Shown piece after piece: positions 28,954 to 36,832 of a stretch of 64,000 bases of DNA; the first letter of the stretch is position 1, and the number at the start of each line of letters is the position of its first letter. Both the position numbers and the translations under genes were made by a program. Source of the DNA: a virus. A model generated the notes under the pieces. That model saw only the letters and a program-made list of their open reading frames with translations. It had not been told where the DNA came from and ran no database searches. The stretch covers positions 104,243 to 168,242 of the IMG/VR virus record IMGVR_UViG_3300032246_001180, one strand, 5' to 3'.

Positions 28954-31164
28954 TTATCTTCTTTGAGCAGCATCCATTGGTGATGAATCATCTCTGCGTT
29001 GACCTGGTCTGGCAGGCAATGTTTGATTATTGACTGTTGTATTATTTACGGTTGTTGAATTACCACCTTGGTTATTTAACTCACCACGAAGTTGAGTATT
29101 TTCTTGTGATAGACCTAACACATTATACATCTTTTCACCTTCATGTAATTGAGTATTTAAATAAGTTGCTCTATCAGTACCACTACTAAAAGCTTTACGC
29201 ACTTGTTCAACGTCCGCAATGTTTACTTTTCCTTTACCTGCTGTTAACAGAATTAAGGCCTTTTTTAAATCTTCTGGATTTTCATAAGAATTTAAAATTT
29301 TAAGACCTTTTTGATATCCAGCTTTTAATTGTTCAACGGTCAAAAGTGGACTTAAACTATCAGCTGCCAACAAAGAAAGATAAGCTAAAGTTGCTGCTGA
29401 AGTTGTTTTTACATCTTTATTGATTAATTCAGGATTATTCACCAAGTCTAATCCCATTAATTTTCCAATAGCTTCATAGGTGTCTTTATGGGTTATACCA
29501 ATTAAAGACCTGCCTTTGTATTTTTCCCCGCCTTTGTAACCAACAGCTTCAAAGAATTTACCTTCATTAGGATCATCTATTACCGATTTCCATTGTTCGG
29601 AAGACCATTTTTTTCCAAAAGTAAAATTCATATAAGCAGTGCCGGCGCCTGCACCGCTTTGCGGAGCATCTGCATTTTTTGCTTTTATTTTTTCATACTT
29701 GTCATTTGGAATTTTAGATTTACCTGATTCCATATTGCGCCAAGTATTTTTGTAAGCTACTGGACCTTCTTCGCTTAATGTTTGTCCTGCTTGTGTTTCT
29801 TTTGCAGCAACAAGCATAACGCTAGCCGATAAAGCTGAAGAAGCACCCATAGAAACTAATTCTTTTTTAATATTTGCACTTCTTTGAGCTGCATCTAAAC
29901 CTTTTAGTCCTTCACCTTCTCTACCAACTTTTGTTGCTGTTGATGGTTTTGTCGTTGATGGTTTTGCAGGTTGAGCTGAAGGTTCTTTCTGTTGACCAGG
30001 TCTTTGAGGTTGTTGTCTAGGTGCAGTTTGAGCTGGTGCTTGTTGCTGAGGTTGTTGAGCAGGTTGTTCTTCTTTTTTCTGTCTTGTTGCGGTTTCTCTA
30101 TCAGTCTTATCTCTAGCATCTTTAGCTTCTTTATCGGCTTTTTCTTTAGCGTCTTTAGCTTCTCTGTCGGCTTTATCTTTTGCTGCCTTATTTTCTTTAT
30201 CGGCTTTTTCTTTAGCGTCTTTAGCTTCTCTGTCGGCTTTTTGTTTAGCTTCTTTATCCGCTTTTTCCTTGGCAACACGGTCTTTTTCTGCACGGTCTTT
30301 ATCCGCTTTTTCTTTAGCCTTAGTATCCTTATCTGCTTGTTTTTTATCAGTTTGAGATTTATTTTCTTGGTTTTTAGAATCTCTTTCTTGTTGTCTTTGA
30401 GCAGGTTGTTCTTCTTTCTTAGCTGGCGGCTGTTCTTTTTTAACAGGTTGCTCTTCTTTCTTAGCTGGCGGCTGTTCTTTTTTAGCAGGCTGCTCAGTTT
30501 TCTTAGCTGGCGGCTGTTCTTTTTTAGCAGGCTGCTCAGTTTTCTTAGGCGGTTGTTCCGTCTTTTTAGTTGGGGTAGGCTTTTGGGTAGGCTTAGTTGG
30601 CTTTGGTGGCGGCTTCTGTTTTTCAGAAGGTTGTCCACCAGGTTTTTCTGTAGGCTTGGTTGGTTTTGAAGGTGTTACTCTTTTGAGTGAAAGAGCTTTC
30701 AATAATTCTTTGTGTCTTCTTTCTTCTTCTTTTTTATCTTTTTTATCAAACTTGTCATCATTCTTATTCCACTTTTTGACCTCTTTTTCACGGTCTTTAA
30801 TAAGTTTGTGAATTGCTCTGACAGATTCAATTGCTGGTGTAGGTGCATCTTCACCATCATCATTATCGTTGACGGCGGCCGAACGACCCATTGTTTTGTT
30901 TTTTAATCTTGCACCGGTGAAATGTGCAATACTTTCGGCTTTTCTACCCGTCAGTTTACCCAACATGGCTGGTGCCCAATTAGAACCAAAAGTCATCTTC
31001 TTAGCAATATTCATAGGGTCAAAAGTTTCCTTAAGACCTTCTATGTTTGCTCTTGTTTTTTGGCCAATTGCTGATTTTAAAGACGAACCAAGGCCTCCCT
31101 CTTGTTCAGCCAAAAGAGTGCCAAATGATTTTTTTCTTATCTTAGCAGCTGAACTATAATCCAT
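28954..31164 (-). CDS. tape-measure-like protein with GH19-type lysin domain
   Basis: A 736-residue paralogue of the neighbour at its N-terminus (FGTLLAEQEGGLGSSLKS, NIAKKMTFGSNWAPAMLGKL). Residues about 160-400 are low complexity: Lys/Pro/Glu/Gln repeats, then TolA-like Lys/Asp/Ala/Glu coiled coil. Residues about 410-680 resemble a GH19 chitinase/lysozyme: AAKETQAG with a likely catalytic Glu, and YKGRSLIGITHKDTYEAIGK, LVNNPELI. Such a domain would cut peptidoglycan during penetration. The hub protein at 36832 lacks a lysozyme domain, so this may supply it. Confidence 0.75.
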   Translation of the reverse strand: MDYSSAAKIRKKSFGTLLAEQEGGLGSSLKSAIGQKTRANIEGLKETFDPMNIAKKMTFGSNWAPAMLGKLTGRKAESIAHFTGARLKNKTMGRSAAVNDNDDGEDAPTPAIESVRAIHKLIKDREKEVKKWNKNDDKFDKKDKKEEERRHKELLKALSLKRVTPSKPTKPTEKPGGQPSEKQKPPPKPTKPTQKPTPTKKTEQPPKKTEQPAKKEQPPAKKTEQPAKKEQPPAKKEEQPVKKEQPPAKKEEQPAQRQQERDSKNQENKSQTDKKQADKDTKAKEKADKDRAEKDRVAKEKADKEAKQKADREAKDAKEKADKENKAAKDKADREAKDAKEKADKEAKDARDKTDRETATRQKKEEQPAQQPQQQAPAQTAPRQQPQRPGQQKEPSAQPAKPSTTKPSTATKVGREGEGLKGLDAAQRSANIKKELVSMGASSALSASVMLVAAKETQAGQTLSEEGPVAYKNTWRNMESGKSKIPNDKYEKIKAKNADAPQSGAGAGTAYMNFTFGKKWSSEQWKSVIDDPNEGKFFEAVGYKGGEKYKGRSLIGITHKDTYEAIGKLMGLDLVNNPELINKDVKTTSAATLAYLSLLAADSLSPLLTVEQLKAGYQKGLKILNSYENPEDLKKALILLTAGKGKVNIADVEQVRKAFSSGTDRATYLNTQLHEGEKMYNVLGLSQENTQLRGELNNQGGNSTTVNNTTVNNQTLPARPGQRRDDSSPMDAAQRR
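30417..30546 (-). repeat. 42-bp tandem coding repeats
   Basis: Three copies, starting at 30417, 30459 and 30501, of a 42-base unit encoding Lys/Pro/Gln/Glu-rich 14-residue repeats (KKTEQPAKKEQPPA and variants). The flanking 30100-30350 region has a second, 33-base-type repeat encoding Ala/Lys/Asp/Glu hendecads. Both lie inside the 736-residue protein and could change length by slippage. Confidence 0.85.
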
Positions 31165-31167
31165 TTA

Positions 31168-32078
31168 CTATTTTCTTTGTTTCTCTTTTAGTCTTTGGTT
31201 TTCTTCTTCAATATATTGTATCAGCATGGTAACGTAGATATCCCTTTCCCAAGGAATCATCGACTCAAGTTCAGTAAGACTATACTTATGGTGTTGCATC
31301 AAGGAAAAGTTAGTCTTGTAATAATTCTTTAAATTGTCATGACGAAGTGTTAGCCGAAAAAATCTTCAAGACCCTCCACAACAAGGTGGTGTTCAAAACC
31401 ACACTTACTGCAAGTGATATCAATATCTTGTTTCATTCTTGGCAACTGATTGAAGAACGCTTCAACCTTTTCAAACTGCTCTTGATTCATACTCTCAACG
31501 AATTCTAACATCTCACCAGCTTCTGCTTCTCTACCATAGTGAAATTCTTCTGTCGGTACTTCATAGATGTATTCAATACTGTTAGCAATCATATTGAAAG
31601 TAACTTCATTAATATCATCCATGTTGATTGAATCTCTGACCAATCCAAATTCTGGATATTTCATTTTGATAATGATTCGTTCTGAAAGTTTAATTTCAGG
31701 ATTAATATCCGGTACATCAACCTTAACCGAATTCAAATCAACATCTTTTTCCATAATATTTCCGCACTCTTTATCTTCAACTGTATTGTTGCAACGATAA
31801 CGTGCCTGAATCATTTCACCTACTGACTTGGCACGCAAGTTTACAAAGTAATACTCAACGTCAACAATAGGCAATTTATCGATTTCAACACCTTCTGTAA
31901 CTGTACAGTTATAAAGAATATCATGTACGTTTTGTTGAATGGTTTCACTTTCACCAGACTCTAACGCCATCAAAAGATTCTTTTGTTCTTTTACAAGAAA
32001 CGGTCTATATTTAATTTTTCTTTTTGAAACCGGCAATTCTAATTCATATGTCGGCACATCAAGTTTAGGCAACGCCAT
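31168..32078 (-). CDS. predicted -1 frameshift product of the gp26-like gene
   Basis: A -1 shift at T TTT TTC (31356-31362) would join residues 1-241 of the gp26-like protein to a 62-residue extension (RLTLRHDNLKNYYKTNFSLM onward, ending EENQRLKEKQRK), giving 303 residues and stopping at 31168-31170. The extension is fully open from the slip site and has no early start codon in its first 19 residues, so it is coding only through the shift. GGAGG lies about nine bases upstream of the slip site. The arrangement tube, short form, long form, tape measure matches lambda-type G/GT chaperones. Confidence 0.78.
31350..32078 (-). CDS. 26: baseplate hub/tail chaperone protein, gp26-like
   Basis: A 242-residue protein starting MALPKLDVPTYELELPVSKR, KIKYRPFLVKEQKNLL. 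This matches the T4 gp26-type baseplate family (PF12322-like). Cysteines near residues 93 and 102 (RCNNTVEDKEC) and CSKCGFEHH near 223-231 suggest a zinc-bound fold. T4 gp26 takes part in hub assembly. Here it lies between tail tube and tape-measure-like genes. AAGGAG precedes the ATG. A slippery site at its end makes a longer form likely. Confidence 0.85.
   Translation of the reverse strand: MALPKLDVPTYELELPVSKRKIKYRPFLVKEQKNLLMALESGESETIQQNVHDILYNCTVTEGVEIDKLPIVDVEYYFVNLRAKSVGEMIQARYRCNNTVEDKECGNIMEKDVDLNSVKVDVPDINPEIKLSERIIIKMKYPEFGLVRDSINMDDINEVTFNMIANSIEYIYEVPTEEFHYGREAEAGEMLEFVESMNQEQFEKVEAFFNQLPRMKQDIDITCSKCGFEHHLVVEGLEDFFG
31356..31362 (-). promoter_or_regulatory. -1 ribosomal frameshift slippery site T TTT TTC
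   Basis: On the - strand the zero frame reads GAT TTT TTC GGC TAA. The heptamer T TTT TTC allows both tRNAs to re-pair after a -1 slip. A GGAGG sequence about nine bases upstream is placed like the stimulatory Shine-Dalgarno in dnaX. The stop lies two codons after the slip site. Confidence 0.8.
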
Positions 32079-32102
32079 AATATCTCCTTAATAAAAAAAT
32101 CA

Positions 32103-32789
32103 TTATCTACCAAAAACACCTTTGATAGATTCCATCGAACCACTAGCAACTGAATCAGGTAAAGAATTTATACCTGTTCCTAAACCACCAACAGCATTTA
32201 AACCACCAACAGCATCCGCAATAGCAGATATGCCAGCATCGACAATCTCCATACCAAGAGCTTGTAGTGAGTTGTTTTTCCAATATGTGTATGCAAAGGT
32301 TACTGATAATTTATGATAACCTTCACTAGACCAATCTAAATCTAATTGGTTCATAGAAATAGGAAAAGCATCATACAAACTACAAGAATAAGAAATTTCA
32401 TTCATTACATCATACTGTGAAATCGTAATAATCGAAGCGTAATCACTTTTGTATCTATAATTGTAATTAAATGTTGGATTGATATAATTCATCCAAGCAT
32501 CAAAGAAAACTTTTTGACTCATATCATCATCAACAATGAATGTTAGGTCAATATCATTATATGTTGTTTCGTAAGGAAACTTTTCAATTGGGTTTGAACC
32601 AATCTTTTGTTCTGCGGTTGCAAAAGTTCTACCTGGAAGTTGTGCTTGTTCACAACGCATAGACAAACCTCTTGCTGACTTAATATAAGGCAGTAAAGTC
32701 AAAGGCACAGGAATATCTACCAAAAACTTACTTGGTCTTGCAACGTCTTTTTTAAAACTAGATTGAAACTCTGATATTGAACCAGCCAT
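32103..32789 (-). CDS. 19: tail tube protein, gp19-like
   Basis: A 228-residue protein starting MAGSISEFQSSFKKDVARPS. Residues 20-190 have the tube-protein arrangement: NDIDLTFIVDDDMSQKVFFD near residues 78-97, DAWMNYINP, QYDVMNEISYSCSLYDAFPI, and DWSSEGYHKLSVTFAYTYW. These match T4-like tail tube proteins by eye; the C-terminal 35 residues are Gly/Ser rich. T4 gp19 is 163 residues. It forms the inner tube of the contractile tail. It is followed by the chaperone-like gene, as in other tailed phages. Confidence 0.8.
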   Translation of the reverse strand: MAGSISEFQSSFKKDVARPSKFLVDIPVPLTLLPYIKSARGLSMRCEQAQLPGRTFATAEQKIGSNPIEKFPYETTYNDIDLTFIVDDDMSQKVFFDAWMNYINPTFNYNYRYKSDYASIITISQYDVMNEISYSCSLYDAFPISMNQLDLDWSSEGYHKLSVTFAYTYWKNNSLQALGMEIVDAGISAIADAVGGLNAVGGLGTGINSLPDSVASGSMESIKGVFGR

Positions 32790-33392
32790 TTAGTGTGTCC
32801 TTATTTCGTCTAACGATTCTTTCCAAACCTTTTGCGGTTTGGCTTTCTTAAATTGTTGCATAGGTAAGAATACTGCCGTTTCCCATTCATCGGGTTGTAT
32901 GGCAAGTATCTTAGATTGAACGTGGTCATGCAAATACTTTTTAAAACATGGCCTAAACTCTCTAAAACGCTTAGAGGACGATAGAATATCATATGTTACT
33001 CTTAGTCGTTTGATTTCGTTCTCATCGCTATACTGTGCATATGACATTAACTTGTTTAAAAATGCCACACGCCATTTAAGTGGTAAATAATGTAAATTTA
33101 GTCCTGTAAATCCGTCTTTTTGCCTATCTAGTATCAACACCAAAGGAAATCTATCGTAATATGGTAATTGGTCTTTGGTTTTGGGGTCATAATAGAAACA
33201 ATATAACCCACCTATAACAAATCTACTGACTTTACGAAATCCCTCTTTGTTTACTTCCACAGCTATTCTGGAAGGATTTCTCAACGAAGCAATTTTCTCT
33301 AAAAACCATTTATAAGATTCTTTAGACAAAAAACCTAGCTGCGCTGCATTTTTCTCAGCGTTTATTAGTGTTAATTTAGATGAAGTGGCCAT
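32790..33392 (-). CDS. conserved T4-like phage protein (LNLHYLP family)
   Basis: A 200-residue basic protein with YCFYYDPKTKDQLPYYDRFP, then LVLILDRQKDGFTGLNLHYL at about residues 64-101. This block is frequent in T4-like phage structural regions. The neighbouring gp4-like gene suggests a head-completion or DNA-end role such as T4 gp2, but that is by position only. It abuts the tube gene and starts 15 bases after the gp4-like gene. Confidence 0.72.
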   Translation of the reverse strand: MATSSKLTLINAEKNAAQLGFLSKESYKWFLEKIASLRNPSRIAVEVNKEGFRKVSRFVIGGLYCFYYDPKTKDQLPYYDRFPLVLILDRQKDGFTGLNLHYLPLKWRVAFLNKLMSYAQYSDENEIKRLRVTYDILSSSKRFREFRPCFKKYLHDHVQSKILAIQPDEWETAVFLPMQQFKKAKPQKVWKESLDEIRTH

Positions 33393-33406
33393 GATTATTA
33401 TTTAGT

Positions 33407-33841
33407 TCACAGTCCTAGGTGGTCTTCGGTTAATATTCTAAACTCCCATCCTCGGTCTGCACAATACTCATTAGCCGCTTTCCATTTGGCTTGATTGACA
33501 CCCCAAGTGGTAACTTCATTGATATATTGTTTAGTTTTTCTGGTTTGTTGTTTAGGTGGTTGAGTTTGTTTTTTAGGTTTAACTTCAATCATTAATGTTT
33601 TCAGTTTACTATCTCTAGTTCTTAATTTAATAAGGAAATCGGGAAAATATCGATGAAATCGTCCATCAACAGGAGATTTGTAAGGCACAGTCAATTCTTC
33701 AGAACCCCATGCAATAACATCAGGGTTTCTGTCTAACCAGTCCATGACCTTACATTCCCATGAAGAACGATAAACTATGTTTTTGTAATCACCAATATAT
33801 TTTGAAGGATTTTTCGGTCTAAAGAGTCCACTATACGCCAT
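33407..33841 (-). CDS. 4: head completion protein, gp4-like
   Basis: A 144-residue protein from the ATG at 33841, preceded by TTGGAAG. It has MAYSGLFRPKNPSKYIGDYK, YRSSWECKVMDWLDRNPDVI and FHRYFPDFLIK with VEVKPKKQTQPP-like (MIEVKPKKQ) later. This resembles the T4 gp4 (gp50/65) head-completion family, which has an endonuclease-like fold (D-x(n)-E-x-K). The longer 33883 start adds an unlikely hydrophobic lead. A late-promoter-like motif separates it from the divergent gene at 33906. Confidence 0.85.
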   Translation of the reverse strand: MAYSGLFRPKNPSKYIGDYKNIVYRSSWECKVMDWLDRNPDVIAWGSEELTVPYKSPVDGRFHRYFPDFLIKLRTRDSKLKTLMIEVKPKKQTQPPKQQTRKTKQYINEVTTWGVNQAKWKAANEYCADRGWEFRILTEDHLGL

Positions 33842-33862
33842 ATAAAACTTCCAAGTTAACCT

Positions 33863-33870
33863 TATAAATA
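33863..33870 (+). promoter_or_regulatory. T4-late-like promoter TATAAATA
   Basis: TATAAATA followed by CTATG, 36 bases before the ATG at 33906, in the gap between the leftward gp4 gene and the rightward baseplate cluster. It shares TAAATACT with 58487, 60395 and 63865 gaps. gp33 in the same genome supports use of T4-type late promoters. Confidence 0.6.
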
Positions 33871-33905
33871 CTATGTATAACATTTCCCCAACCTAAGAGG
33901 ACTTA

Positions 33906-34853
33906 ATGGCTATCATTTCAATCCCACAATCAATTGGTGGTATAACAATTCCCGGCAGCGTTACCAATGGACCGTTAGGTATGTTGTTTGGTAAAAAAGG
34001 CGCTGGCGGTCTACAATATCCTAGAGATTTAGGTTCGGCCACAAGAGGTCATTCTGTTAGGTTTGAAATTACGGAAATTCAACCAACTGGATATGAAGCG
34101 GGCAAAGAATATAATTTTTCATCAATTGGAAGTGGTCTTACTCAACAAACTACTGATGTTGCTTCTGCTGTTTCTGCTGCTGGTGGTTTTACATCTGGTG
34201 CAGGTTTAGCGGCAGGAGCTGCTAAATTGTCATTATCTCCACAAAAAAGTAAAATTATACAAACCATAGATTTATATATGCCCGAAACCATGGCCTTTTC
34301 ATATGGCGCATCATATGATGATATTAGTTTAAAAGATGCAATACAAGAGGCTGTTCAAGGTGTTTCTTCAGCAATAGGTGTGGGTAATGTTGTGCAAGGT
34401 GTTAGTGGTGCAATAGATTCACAAGTTGCTAAGTTAGCCTTAAAATCTCAAGGCCTCGCAATCAACCCAATGAAGCAATTAGTCTTTCAAGGTATCTCAT
34501 TTAGGGATTTTCAAATGACGTTTACTTTTACACCTTATTCTAAACAAGAAGCTCAGACGGTTACAAAAATCATTGAAGCATTTAGAACGGCTGCAGCACC
34601 AACTATTAATAATGGTACTGGCGGTATGTTTTTTATTCCACCTTCAGTATTCAATATTAAATTTCTTTATAAAGGCAAAGAGAATAAAAACATCAATAAA
34701 GTTACCGAAGCGGCAATAACAACGATTGATGTTAATTACGCTCCAAACGGATGGTCTACACACTCAGATGGTGCGCCGGTACAAACTCAAATGACTATAA
34801 GCTTTAAAGAAAATGCTCTTGTTGATAGAAACAAGATTAAAGAAGGTTATTAA
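33906..34853 (+). CDS. tail tube/baseplate junction protein, gp48/gp54-like
   Basis: A 315-residue protein with LQYPRDLGSATRGHSVRFEI near residues 35-54, TIDLYMPETMAFSYGASYDD near 119-138, PMKQLVFQGISFRDFQMTFT and MFFIPPSVFNIKFLY. These blocks match T4-like proteins that cap the baseplate and start the tube (gp48 or gp54 type). Which of the two cannot be decided. It is the first gene of the rightward baseplate cluster, after a late-promoter-like motif. Confidence 0.78.
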   Translation: MAIISIPQSIGGITIPGSVTNGPLGMLFGKKGAGGLQYPRDLGSATRGHSVRFEITEIQPTGYEAGKEYNFSSIGSGLTQQTTDVASAVSAAGGFTSGAGLAAGAAKLSLSPQKSKIIQTIDLYMPETMAFSYGASYDDISLKDAIQEAVQGVSSAIGVGNVVQGVSGAIDSQVAKLALKSQGLAINPMKQLVFQGISFRDFQMTFTFTPYSKQEAQTVTKIIEAFRTAAAPTINNGTGGMFFIPPSVFNIKFLYKGKENKNINKVTEAAITTIDVNYAPNGWSTHSDGAPVQTQMTISFKENALVDRNKIKEGY

Positions 34854-34855
34854 AA

Positions 34856-35458
34856 ATGAAATATTTTGAAACGCTACCAAAAGTTGTTTATAATGATCCA
34901 GTATTAGGACAAAAATTACTAACGAATCTGATGGCTCGTGTTAGTATGATGCCACAAACTTTACAAAATCCCTTGGTTTTTTATCCATACGACATACAAG
35001 AAGGTGATACTCCTGAAATTATTGCTTATAAGTATTATGGAGATTCTTATAGATATTGGATGGTATTGTTTGCAAATCAAATAATGGATCCTCAATGGCA
35101 ATGGCCGGTAGACCAATTAACATTTGATAATTATTTGTCAAACAAATATCCTAACATAGATGTTAATACGACAATACATCATTATTTAAAAACTGTAACT
35201 TCGGTTGATAACACCAGTAGAACCTCAACTATTACTGAAACTATCATAGATTTAACTGCTTATAATAATTTAGCAAGAACCACAAGAACTTATACAATTT
35301 CAAATACTTCTACAGTTACAGTTACAACAGACAAATCAGCTGTTAATATTTACGATTATGAAATGAGTGTAAACGAAAACAATAGAAATATACGTTTGGT
35401 AAATGCGATATATGCGGACCAACTGGAAAAAGAATTTCAAACTTTGATGGCAATTTAA
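34856..35458 (+). CDS. 53: baseplate wedge protein, gp53-like
   Basis: A 200-residue protein starting MKYFETLPKVVY, with GDTPEIIAYKYYGDSYRYWM, then VLFANQIMDPQWQWPVDQ near residues 44-81. The GDTxxxIAxKYYGDxxxYW pattern is the LysM-like fold of T4 gp53. It closes the baseplate hub-wedge joint. It follows the junction protein after two bases. Confidence 0.87.
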   Translation: MKYFETLPKVVYNDPVLGQKLLTNLMARVSMMPQTLQNPLVFYPYDIQEGDTPEIIAYKYYGDSYRYWMVLFANQIMDPQWQWPVDQLTFDNYLSNKYPNIDVNTTIHHYLKTVTSVDNTSRTSTITETIIDLTAYNNLARTTRTYTISNTSTVTVTTDKSAVNIYDYEMSVNENNRNIRLVNAIYADQLEKEFQTLMAI

Positions 35459-35461
35459 AAT

Positions 35462-36832
35462 ATGGCAACCGTTACTTCAGTTCCAGCAGAAACTAAGGGT
35501 ATAATACAACCTCAAGATTATGCTATAAAAACTCTAAATTTTTTGACCGCAAGTGGTCAAAGAACAGAGATAAAAAAACTCATGATATCTTTAGATTATT
35601 ATGAAGACATATATTCTTTTGTAACCTCGGGTTCTGTTACAATATTAGATGCTCAAGGATTTCCTGAACTGTTACAATTAACGGGAAATGAATTTATTGA
35701 AATTAATTTTGGTAAATATAAAGACGCACCAAACACAACAGACCAAATTTTTCGTGTATATAAAATGGGTGAAAGAAAACCTCACGGAAATTTAAATACG
35801 CAAACTTTTACCTTATATTTTTGTTCTGAAGAATTGTTGTTATCGGAACAAATAAAAATTAGTAAGTCATATACTGGTACTAAAGTAAAAGATATTATAT
35901 CCAATATATTAATTGAACATTTAAAAGTGAAACCTCAAAAAATAAACGTTTTAGAAGACACGTTGGGTGTTTATGATTTTTTGTTGCCAAGAATAAAACC
36001 ATTTGAAGGAATCAGTTGGGTATCAACTTATGCACGACCAGCAAAAACTGATTTAATTGGTGCTGATATGTTGTTTTTTGAAACAAAAGACGGATTCAAT
36101 TTTAGGTCTATACAGTCTATGGTTTCTGATAAACCTTATGGCACATACAAATATCAGTTACAGAATTTAGATAAAAAAAATGACAGTATAGCTGAAAAAA
36201 TGTCTAGCATTATGGAATATGAATTTACAAAAACATATGATGCTCTTGGAGAAATTGCTAAAGGAACTTTTGCTAGTAGATTATTGACAATCGATCCATT
36301 AACACGTTCTTATCAAACAACAGATTATGATTACAGTAAATTTCAAAAAGACGTTAAAAGTTTAAATGACAATCCGGCAATAAATGACATGACCAATAGA
36401 TTAGGTCAATCATTAACAAAAGCCGCAGAAGGTGTTTTTAAATTTATGACTTCAAATCCAAATCAATCTTCAGTAGGTTACATTAAAGAAAAACAAGCTG
36501 GAGTTGCTAAAGATATTTACGCTGAAACGTATGTATTGCAAAGAACCGCACAATTATCTTTAGCCAGTTATAATATTATTAAGTTGACAATTCCTGGTGA
36601 TTCTGGTATTACAGCAGGACGAACAATAGAATTAAACTTACCAACAATACAACCTACTGAGAAAAAAAGAGAGTTGGATAAATTCTATTCAGGTAAATAT
36701 TTAATAACGGCTGTAAGACATTCAATTACTGTGAATCAATTTACAACCATTTTAGAAATTGCAAAAGATAGTTCTCCAACTAAACCTGGTGATACTAATA
36801 AAACAGACTATAAATCAAGTGTAACTGCATAA
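35462..36832 (+). CDS. baseplate hub protein, gp27-like
   Basis: A 456-residue protein with DYAIKTLNFLTASGQRTEIK, SGSVTILDAQGFPELLQLTG, and LGVYDFLLPRIKPFEGISWV near residues 165-184. A late barrel region ends LELAKDSS-like (TTILEIAKDSSPT). This is the form of T4-like hub proteins partnering gp5. It sits directly before the OB-fold hub gene with a TAATG junction, supporting the gp27 role. Identity rests on position plus general fold. Confidence 0.68.
   Translation: MATVTSVPAETKGIIQPQDYAIKTLNFLTASGQRTEIKKLMISLDYYEDIYSFVTSGSVTILDAQGFPELLQLTGNEFIEINFGKYKDAPNTTDQIFRVYKMGERKPHGNLNTQTFTLYFCSEELLLSEQIKISKSYTGTKVKDIISNILIEHLKVKPQKINVLEDTLGVYDFLLPRIKPFEGISWVSTYARPAKTDLIGADMLFFETKDGFNFRSIQSMVSDKPYGTYKYQLQNLDKKNDSIAEKMSSIMEYEFTKTYDALGEIAKGTFASRLLTIDPLTRSYQTTDYDYSKFQKDVKSLNDNPAINDMTNRLGQSLTKAAEGVFKFMTSNPNQSSVGYIKEKQAGVAKDIYAETYVLQRTAQLSLASYNIIKLTIPGDSGITAGRTIELNLPTIQPTEKKRELDKFYSGKYLITAVRHSITVNQFTTILEIAKDSSPTKPGDTNKTDYKSSVTA

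Noticed and set aside
29904-30638. 244-codon second frame inside the 736-residue tail protein
   Set aside because: It exists only because the low-complexity Lys/Gln/Pro repeats are open in several frames; composition is extreme (Lys/Leu/Asn) with no domain.
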